In this document: positions 56,198 to 64,000 of the stretch, in pieces | Numbering within the stretch: position 1 is the stretch's first letter | Layout of the letters: each line of letters starts with the position of its first letter | DNA from: Botrytis cinerea B05.10 | Lineage: Eukaryota; Ascomycota; Leotiomycetes; Helotiales; Sclerotiniaceae | Length of the DNA stretch: 64,000 nt | NCBI RefSeq assembly: GCF_000143535.2 | Contig: NC_037312.1 | Location: 2,976,001 to 3,040,000 of the forward strand | Reading direction: 5' to 3' | Position numbers and translations under genes: made by a program | Notes under the pieces: model-generated | Told to the model about the DNA's origin: nothing | Databases searched by the model: none | The model's input: only the letters and a program-made list of their open reading frames with translations

Positions 56198-57072
56198 ATG
56201 GACTCACCCAACCCAATTAAGTTGGAGCCAGAGGAGGTGAAACAAGAGGAGACGGAACCGGCAACCAAGAAAGTCATGAGTAATGGGTACTGGATAGAGT
56301 AAGGATTTAATATACAAATCAATAAGAAAGATTGCTAACATATCATAGCAAAATTGGTACCAGAGTTGTGCGCCTTGAAGTCGGCACAGGCTTCGATAGA
56401 GCAGTCTTCAATATCCACAAGACTATTCTTTGCGAGAAAATCGCATTCTTCGATAAATTGTTCAACGGCAACTTTTTGGAGAGCATAACTCACAGTGCAA
56501 AGATGCCAGAGGATAATATCGAAGCCTTCAAGCTTATGCTTGGCTGGGTATATCGTGGAGTCATTGAGCCAGGAGTTAATCTTACCTTTGACGACGATAA
56601 AACCACCAAGACACCACTCTTGGAGCTGCTCATACTCGCAGAGAAGTATGACATCACCCCACTTGTTGATGCCACGATGGACTACCTGATCAATGTCCTC
56701 CGAGAGAAGAGAATGGTTGTTGGCCAGTCCCTGTGGGTGTACGTATATGAGAACACACGCCAAACGTCGAAGCTTCGATTATTCTTCACAAGAATAGCCA
56801 TCTACGCGATGCGCTTCAAGGATGGAGAATTTGCGGGCGATCCTAAATTCTGGACGGTAACGGAGATACACTCCATTCTGTCAAAGAATTCAGAGATCCT
56901 CATGGATTATCTGACTTTAACCCAAGGGGTCAAGCTACAACAGAATCCACTACTAGTACCACCGTGTGATTACCATCGACACGGAGCGGACGAGAAATGC
57001 CCGTACGAGCCAGAGCCGGCTACCAACAATACAACTGAAGATTGGACGAAGCCAAGCGATATGGATGGCTGA
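56198..57072 (+). CDS. BTB/POZ domain protein (copy 1 of 3)
   Basis: Exons 56198-56298 and 56349-57072 (donor GTAAGG, acceptor ATAG, phase 2) give 274 residues. An acidic-basic leader (MDSPNPIKLEPEEVKQEETE) precedes a BTB domain from about residue 35 to 140: RLEVGTGFDRAVFNIHKTIL, then FFDKLFNGNFLES, NIEAFKLMLGWVYRG and LLILAEKYDITPLVDATMDY. A C-terminal helical part ends with NPLLVPPCDYHRH and an acidic tail. BTB domains dimerise and can link substrates to cullin-3 ligases. Many fungi have large families of such short proteins with unknown roles. The next gene is a tandem paralogue with the same intron site. Confidence 0.85.
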
Positions 57073-57980
57073 TGATACGCATTTGAATCCAGGTACATAC
57101 ATATACTGTACTCCAAGCAATTTGAGATTGCAAGGCGATGAGTGTGAGTTAGATCGCCTCAACCATCCTGGAAAAATTTGGGTTATGTAGTTGGATGTCT
57201 GCGAGGAGTTCCGATAGAAAACATTGGCTAGAGAATTATTTAAATGAATAAAATAATATCATGATCAATGGCTATACTTCTGTTGACGTTAGTTTCTCGT
57301 TTCATCGATACAGACCTGGAAACACGTGATGTCTAAGATGTCATTCACCCAGAGCTCTCGCAGCAGTTTGAATTATAGTATGAGTTAGACAAAAATCAAA
57401 CACTTGTAATTGACCATTGAACTTCAAAGTGAGATATGCTTGGAACAAGATACAAAGTGAACGAAGAGCTTAGCTCCAGCCACGAATTTGATGAATGATC
57501 TTTACCCGAGATTTTTAGATACTCAAGATTTAACATGCTAATGATGTGCCATTGAAGTGAATATGAGAATTCCACACTATCAGAATTCGTTAACAGCCTT
57601 CTCGGGCCTATTTTCTTCCTGCGAGGCTTTAAGTCAAAGGGCAGTGCATAAAATATAGACTTGACTTTTGATTTCCAATAGAAACCGTAAATACTGTGAA
57701 TGATGAGCTTCGCTGTACTCATATAAGAACGTGCTGCGCCTTCCAAAAAAGTATCCGATTTCTTACAATCAAGTCACCTTCAAGTTGCAACGGCATTTTG
57801 TATCAAACTACCTATCTAACTCCACATACTACGTCAAAGAAAAGTATTTGTAAGTTAAACTGATTTCTCGATCTTAGACTTCCTCCAACACACAAGCAAA
57901 TTCTAATCTCTGACTTTCGCCTCAACAAAGAGCCATATTCCCACTCTCAAGCTATCTCCATCTACACACTCAACGCAATC
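57073..57980. other. Intergenic stretch
   Basis: This 908-bp stretch separates the first and second BTB copies and should hold the promoter of the second. No gene seen. Confidence 0.4.
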
Positions 57981-58896
57981 ATGACTTCCACCGATATGTG
58001 GTCAGATTCTGCCATCTTTGAGTGGTGTACCGAAACTTCACCAGCAAGCAATTTCAATACTTCCAACAAAGGCAATGCACATGCTCGCCATAGTTCAAAC
58101 AGCACTTACATGCCAGATGTTGGATCGCATCTATCTTTCAAGTTTGTTCATTCATCCCAGAAACCTATCGGATGTTTTCGCTAACATAGTTCACAACAGA
58201 GATTTAGGTCCCATCATCTTGCGAATCGAAGTCGGTAGTGGTAGAGAGCCTGGAGGCACCGTTACCTTCAAAGTCCATGCCAAGCTTCTCTACACCAAGA
58301 TCCCAGTCCTCGAATATATGGTCGCCAATACTTCTGAAGAATTCTTAGACCCAGTCAAGGAAGTTCCAGATGCTATCCTCGCACATGATGATCCAAAGGC
58401 CTTCAAGCTGCTTGTCGACTGGGTATACACTGATAAGATTGATGGCGGTCTTAGTAAGATTGCAAGTATCGAGGACACAACCACACCCTCCAAGGGTTCC
58501 TTCAAAGGACTTTTCATGTCTATGAAGCTTCCAATCCTCGTAAAACTCTGAATTCTTGCCGAAAAATATCACATCTCCGGTCTTCAAGATGAATCCATCA
58601 ACTTCCTCATCAAGTTCATGGTCGATACCAAGGCAAGAGCTAATCCTTCTTGTTGGTTGGAGGTCTACAAACACACTATCCCTAAATCAAAGTTGAGACT
58701 TTTAATATCCCGAATTGCAGTATGGCAAATGTCACAAGAGGGTGGATTGGACGGAATTAGTGATGAGAACCTGGAGTCGATCTTCTCTCGCAGTGAAGAA
58801 TTACGTTTTGACATATCAACACTTACGGAGGATAACATGGGAGGTAGTCGGGCTGATCCGTTGTTGGCACCAGCTTGTGATTACTATAGCGATTAA
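57981..58896 (+). pseudogene. BTB/POZ paralogue (copy 2 of 3) interrupted by a stop codon
   Basis: Exons 57981-58141 and 58200-58896 (donor GTTTGT, GCTAAC branch, acceptor CAACAG, phase 2) would give 285 codons before the final stop. The intron lies at the same place as in the copy at 56198. The BTB core aligns with that copy: RIEVGSGREPGGTVTFKVH, FKLLVDWVYTDKI, then ILAEKYHISGLQDESINFLI, and the end RADPLLAPACDYYSD. An in-frame TGA at 58549-58551 falls where the paralogue has Leu just before ILAEKY. The frame and similarity continue unchanged on both sides, so this is a single nonsense change and probably recent. A truncated 183-residue product, readthrough or a sequencing error are alternatives. 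No other disruption is visible. Confidence 0.8.
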
Positions 58897-59659
58897 GTTG
58901 AATAGCAAATGATCTTATTTACACATTCAGTTGCGCGGCGTTGAAGCTCGAAGGATGGATGCACGCTTTAGCCATAGGAGACTTTGCTTTCAGGAACGAG
59001 TTTGACTCGTTGAGGCTGTTACTGCTAGTTTATCAGGAAATCATATCAGGTCTATTTTCTATATCCAATGCGAAAAGCTTATGGAATTGGGATGACTATT
59101 TCAATTATATACAAAATTTCAAATTGCTCGTACCTTTTGACATGATGCCAAATACTGAAATTTTCATTTCCACGCAGAGATCATACACCAAGACACTCAC
59201 CTTTTCACACATAATAAAATGTTTCGATTTTAAATCTCAAAAACTAGGGAGAGTTCTCTAAGGTATCCAATTTTGCAACTATATTATCAAATCGACTGGG
59301 TTTAGACTCTTCTTCCTTGAGCTTTGAATGGGTATGACTGCCAGTTGGTTGAACGTTAATTTTCACTTGTTCAATTCAATTGTTGGGAATGTAATACAAT
59401 CTCATTAATTATTTTCATTCTTATTAATATCTTGACTACATATATTGAGCTATCGCTTCTAGTGTTCCTTTTGAATGTACATCAGGGTGAACTCTACCCC
59501 TCGTTGTTACGGTATCCAAACGAGTTTCAATTCCTCAACACCACCACCACATTATATTAAACATTACTACAAGGCGTGCGGGTTGAAAATCTATATTCCA
59601 TTAGAACTGATCATTCAATTTGATGAATCTGAATAGATACCTTTTGGAATCGTTTAGAT
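58897..59659. other. Convergent intergenic stretch
   Basis: This 763-bp stretch lies between the second BTB copy (plus) and the third (minus) and holds both 3' ends. The 106-codon frame at 58941-59261 starts from a TTG codon and shows no protein signal. Confidence 0.4.
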
Positions 59660-61154
59660 CTATCCTGGATGTGGTCTCTCGGAATCATCAAATGATTGTG
59701 AAAGAATTATTTCCCAATGACGACGTCTTTTGATTTCAGCCTCCTTTTCATTTTCCTCGGGGGAAAGTTTACGCTTCTTGTTGTTGTCGCTTTCCCCAGT
59801 CTCCTGGGAAATGGGTGAGGGTAATTGACGGTCGGGACTGTCAGGCGTTTCGACAACCAAATCACTGCCAGAGTCGACAGAGCTATCAAGCTCCATTCCG
59901 CCATGCTTATCACTTTCATTTTCGTCACTGCCAAGGTATGCAGAGTGACCAAGGTCCATTCTGTAGTGCTCATCACTTTCATGTTCGTCATCGCCATAGT
60001 ACACAGGGCTATCAAGCTCCATTCTGCCATGCTTATACCTTTCATTTTCGTCACTCTCATCACCACGATCGGCATAGCGACTGCCAAAAGACCTATCACT
60101 TCCAAACTCATTTTGAAGAGACTCAGTGTTATTATCAGCTTCGGTAGGCTGGTGATTGCCATATCTAGTGTTGTTTGTGGCAGCTAATGCATCCTCGAAT
60201 CGACGGAGTGTGGGAGGATTGATGTCATTACGAAGTTCTGGAAGCTCGGCAAGAAGGATTGATACTTGAGTGTGGTCCCACTTAAATCGGTTTTCTCCCT
60301 CCATGGTATCGGCTACCCATCCGGCACAGAAGAGTTGGAGTTTTGATACCACGGGGGTCGTTTGGAACGCAAATCTGACGTGGTCTACCGTGAATTCTGA
60401 CTCATCAGTACTTTCACGAATCTCCTTGACGATGCACTCCATTGTTTCATCTTGTAAGCTTGGTTGTTCGAAGCGGCATGCGAGACTATATAGGGAGAAG
60501 AGCTTTAAGGTACGGGGTGCATCCGTTTTTTGCTCTGCAATTGAAACTCCGTATACCCATTTCTGTAGAGACTTGAGTCCAGCTGGATTAAGATCAGGAT
60601 ATTTCATGTGGTTGTTCAATCGACGATGATCAAAGACCCGCTTAAAATGGGGAATCTTCTCTTTCAATGGTAGGAGATGGAAGTAGACACCCTTGCCGTC
60701 GGTGCCAACTTCGATGTAAGTTTTAATGCTGCCCCATTTCCTGAAAAAAAGTTAGCTGGTAGACCTTCATAGTAGGTGGTATAAGATCATCATGTGAACT
60801 TTGTGACCCGAACAGCGATCACACCCTATACCCCGAGCTATTGGACAAATTTATTGGGAAAATGGGTTTGACACATAAGAAATGAACTTACTCGTTTTGC
60901 GCTTCGGTTGTATCGTGTTCATCTTCAGATGAGTTGTCAGCTTTATCAATATTTTCAATACCTGAAGAGACACTCTCAGACATATCAGGCGTGCTTTTTT
61001 GATGCGGGGCTGGATCAAGAATGGGTGCATCAACAGATAATTCGTTGGAGATTAATGAATCATGTCGTGCACCATTCAATCCGACCGAGATATCTGTTTC
61101 GGATGAGAGTTCTTTACCGTCATAAGAGACGGCTGGTGTGTCGTTTGTAGACAT
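59660..61154 (-). CDS. Divergent BTB/POZ-like protein (copy 3 of 3) with 21-residue tandem repeats
   Basis: Exons 61154-60892 and 60740-59660 (donor GTAAGT, acceptor TTTTTTTTCAG after a long T-tract, phase 2) give 447 residues. The first exon is disordered and acidic (for example SSGIENIDKADNSSEDEHD). The BTB-like core begins WGSIKTYIEVGTDGKGVYFH, continues LKEKIPHFKRVFDHRRLNNH and LKSLQKWVYGVSI, and is followed by LFSLYSLACRFEQPSLQDET. The intron again lies just before the BTB core in the same phase as in the other two, arguing for common descent, though sequence identity is low. Residues 318-380 are three 21-residue units (DENERYKHGRMELDSPVYYG type). A basic patch (KKRKLSPEENEKEAEIKRRR) near the end suggests a nuclear signal. 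Function unknown. Confidence 0.78.
59864..60052 (-). repeat. Three 63-bp tandem units inside the third BTB gene
   Basis: The units encode residues 318-338, 339-359 and 360-380, each with the pattern DE-x-E-x4-HGxMEL/RMDL-x9-GS/GD. The coding frame is kept through all copies. Confidence 0.75.
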
Positions 61155-64000
61155 GGTTGCTACTTCAATCGATATCACTGAGTCATCAATCGAAGTGAGA
61201 GTCTGAACACAAGAATTGTTATCAATGATGTAAATGTAGTTATGAGAATGGCTGCTTACTTGTAAATGGAGATTTGAACAGTCAATGAGGAGTTTTAACA
61301 AATGTGGACTCTCGAGGCTGTTGGTTTTTTGATGGTCGAGAAAGACAAGAGATGGAATTTATATATAACTTGATGGGGTATAGTGCTTTGAGAATCGTAG
61401 AATACCCCCCTTTTTAGCACTTTCTTAGTTCTGCGCTAGATACCGCTAAAACAAGGGGCTCAAAATTTGGCTTGAGATCAAAAGAATAATTGGATTTTAA
61501 AAGAGTCGATGAATATCACGATATCAAAGTTAGTGACTAGAGATGCGCTTGTGGTATATCCAAGGCAGAAAAAAAAATTCATTAGATGATGTTCAACGCC
61601 AGTTCTCTTAGCATTCTCAATTATGCCGTTTTCATAAGTCTCGCTTAGCCAGCCCATTTAGAAATTGGACAAGATACCAACTCCTAAGTTACTTTCAACT
61701 TTTTCATGGAGGAGCTCCATCATGGACTGCCCTGCCATCTACTATTCTGGAGATTGATAGACAGAAGATACCAAGTGTTAATATTCGAATTCTCAACCCT
61801 TAACTCGTGATTTATCAGAGTGTCTAGGCCGATCGATAAAAGACGCTGATCAATGAACTAAGTTCGTCGTAGATGTAGCTTCATCACGTGTATTTACTCT
61901 CAGTACGTCACCAGTAAAGCTTTTCCTATGCAATTCAAGATCTTTTACCATTATCTAGATCTCTGTATCTTCCAAGTTCCTACCTGAGTAATAAATAGAA
62001 CCATCAATACTAAGTGTATTACTGCCCAGTGCAAATGTTACATACACATTTCTATGACCCTCAGATTCTTTTCTCCATCCTCTTCTTGCATAGCCACATA
62101 TACTCAGTTCTAACCATCCCTCAAAGAGTCTTCATCTGTGATAATGGTTTTCAATGTCTCTTCTTGCGGTCAGCTTGTCCTCCTCTTTCCTTCTCATAAT
62201 GACAATCCTATGTTCTCTCTTGGAATATAACCTTTTATCCCCCTTCCAGTGACCACCAAGTTCCATAGAAATCTTACTTGAAAGCCCAATATCCTGTAAT
62301 TGTGAAAGTCCCCAAGCTACTCCTCTCCTTGTTCAAGTATACTTCATTTCCATGATTCCCCCACTTCACCACAACTTCCTTGCTTCCGTAACCGTGATCA
62401 ATAAACGTAAAGCTCCGCCGAAAAGTTTGCCAGTTAGTCGTTCATTCTGGATGATGTATACTTCAATCAGATACCACAATGTGTTCCCATCTTCTGTTGA
62501 TATACGACCACTACCGCTGGAGTGCTATCCCAAAGCGGGTAAACGTAGGGCGGCAGGATAGTTGGAAGGGAGACGAGAACGGGGACGACGAGGGGCACGA
62601 GAAGGGTAATGAGGAGGGAGACGAGAATGGGCGAATAAAACGGTCAAGGTGTTGGAAGAGGACGAGGAGAAACCAGTAGGAACTCCGTAACTCTGTTCGA
62701 ACAATAGATCTTGGAAAGCAGCAGCTGTCGTAGAATTTTACGATCCAAGTACCTAGAGCTCCACAGGAACAGTTAGTATTCCGGGCATATTGACACGAAA
62801 GGGGATATGTGAAGAGGATCATGAGGGAAGAAGAAACACCTGGGGCAGCTTACTGGCCATAATATTTATTTCCAGATACTATCTCAGGAAGAGGTTTTTC
62901 TCGCCGAGTTTGTTCTACGGTCTGTCCTCTGCCTCTCGTCGGAATGGCATTTCATGGACGCCGATGTTGTCGTGACTGCGGTCACCCATGCTCTTTCCTA
63001 AAGTATCTTACGAAAATCAAATCATTTACTACTAGGAAGCTTGACTATCTATCAGTATACGCAGATGAAGATCTTGCGTCTATTAATTGTTCAAATCCTG
63101 GTCAAGTTGTCTTAAGGTGTGTAGGAGTTTAAGTCAATTATTTGTCGATATATCGAACGATTCCTTGTATGAGACCATGCCATGTAATGTGGTATGCATA
63201 CCCATGGAAATATCGAAGTTTCAGCAAAATACCTGGAAGTGTTTTAGAGAGAGTTCATCTCGTTCAGAGGTCAAGTTCATTATTGCCATGAATAAAACCA
63301 CTCAAGATCAAGAATGAAACACGCAACAGATTCACAAAAGTCCGAAAATGATGATTCCAAATCACGATTTCAAAATTCACATGGAACAATCATAGTATTC
63401 CTAAATAAAGCATTGCTATTGAGTTGAGTTTGCATTAATTACATCGTGACGCCTTGTCGAGAAAACTTTTTAAACATGTCTTAAGGATCATGTATACCTA
63501 GCTAGTATGTACGGGTGTAGATACCATCATCTGATGTAAAAAAAACACCTGGACCAAGCCGAACCAAATCAAATTGAAATGTAAGATTCCAAATTAATAG
63601 ACATAAGAATTATTGTCTCAATCGAAGAAATAGAAGTGAAACGAAAAAGTTGCCAGAAATAAACAAATGGGTCGCCGAAAAACATGCCAGATAGGGGTAT
63701 AACTATGGGTGAATGGCTGAATAGTCTTGGTGTCGTTGCTGTAAATATCGAATAACTGGAATGAGAAGCGAAGCAGAAATGAACAAGAAGCTATCTAGAG
63801 AACTGAATTTTAATCAAGAGAAACAACAAGGAAAGAACTTTCAGATCAACTGGTGCCGATGCATCATCAAATCTGCCACCCATCACAAATCGGGATTCTC
63901 AGAATCTATCTCAAATTCCTTCTTAAACTTCGCCCTATCCTGAGCAAAAGCCGCGAATTATAATATTCCCTAGCGTTCAGGAATTTCAAGATTAAGCTGG
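61155..64000. other. Gene-poor right edge, 2.8 kb
   Basis: It starts with the 5' region of the third BTB gene, then AT-rich sequence. A duplicated GGGAGACGAGAAYGGG element occurs at 62568-62583 and 62616-62631 in a G/A-rich stretch. Open frames are short and overlapping; I see no supportable gene, though one could extend beyond the window edge. Confidence 0.4.

Noticed and set aside
58549..58610. An intron removing the TGA in the second BTB copy
   Set aside because: The only fitting GT-AG pair would delete the conserved ILAEKYHISGL helix, which the neighbouring paralogue retains in its exon.
58941..59261. 106-codon frame after the second BTB copy
   Set aside because: Starts from TTG, no similarity to the BTB copies and AT-rich composition.
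62352..62561. 69-codon plus-strand frame near the right edge
   Set aside because: No domain, no splice partner and low protein likeness.

Overview
The window is nuclear DNA of a filamentous ascomycete. Protein-coding genes carry many short (about 45-100 bp) GT-AG introns with GCTAAC-like branch sites. The recognised proteins are fungal types: a GH3 beta-glucosidase with fungal domain order, a C2H2 protein, Zn2Cys6-type and BTB proteins, a GRAM/DUF3292-like membrane protein, LSm4 with an RGG tail, and a mitochondrial pentatricopeptide protein. Moderate-to-low GC, fairly long gene-poor spacers and the protein styles suggest a leotiomycete such as Sclerotiniaceae. That placement is inference; the sequence only proves a fungus of the Pezizomycotina type.

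Layout. 0-9 kb: a small one-pass membrane protein (minus), a degenerate tandem repeat, an intron-bearing elongator tRNA-Met, a secreted nine-exon beta-glucosidase, and an unknown multi-pass membrane protein. 9.9-25 kb: an accessory-looking block of seven unrecognised or partly recognised, probably nuclear proteins. It holds two tandem coiled-coil paralogues that share an intron position, a protein with a C-terminal Zn2Cys6 cluster, a further coiled-coil protein, a four-exon unknown, a four-exon C2H2 protein with an internal 25-residue duplication, and a Pro/Asn-rich protein. 26-34.4 kb: conserved genes, with the mitochondrial t6A enzyme Qri7 divergent from a DUF3292-like protein, then a 1021-residue ankyrin protein. 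34.4-41.1 kb: gene-poor, with at most two small weak gene candidates. 41.1-50.8 kb: conserved genes, a PTEN-type phosphatase, a His/Pro-rich membrane protein, LSm4, and a mitochondrial PPR protein. 50.8-56.2 kb: gene-poor and AT-rich. 56.2-61.2 kb: three BTB/POZ genes, of which the middle one has an in-frame stop and is probably a recent pseudogene. 61.2-64 kb: no supportable gene.

There is no operon logic here; the genes work in separate processes (cellulose degradation, tRNA modification, mRNA decay/splicing, phosphoinositide signalling, mitochondrial expression). The two parts most likely to hold undescribed biology are the 9.9-25 kb block of lineage-restricted nuclear proteins and the 56-61 kb BTB cluster. 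Exon boundaries were placed by hand from splice consensus, reading-frame continuity and paralogue comparison; no homology search or transcript data was available.
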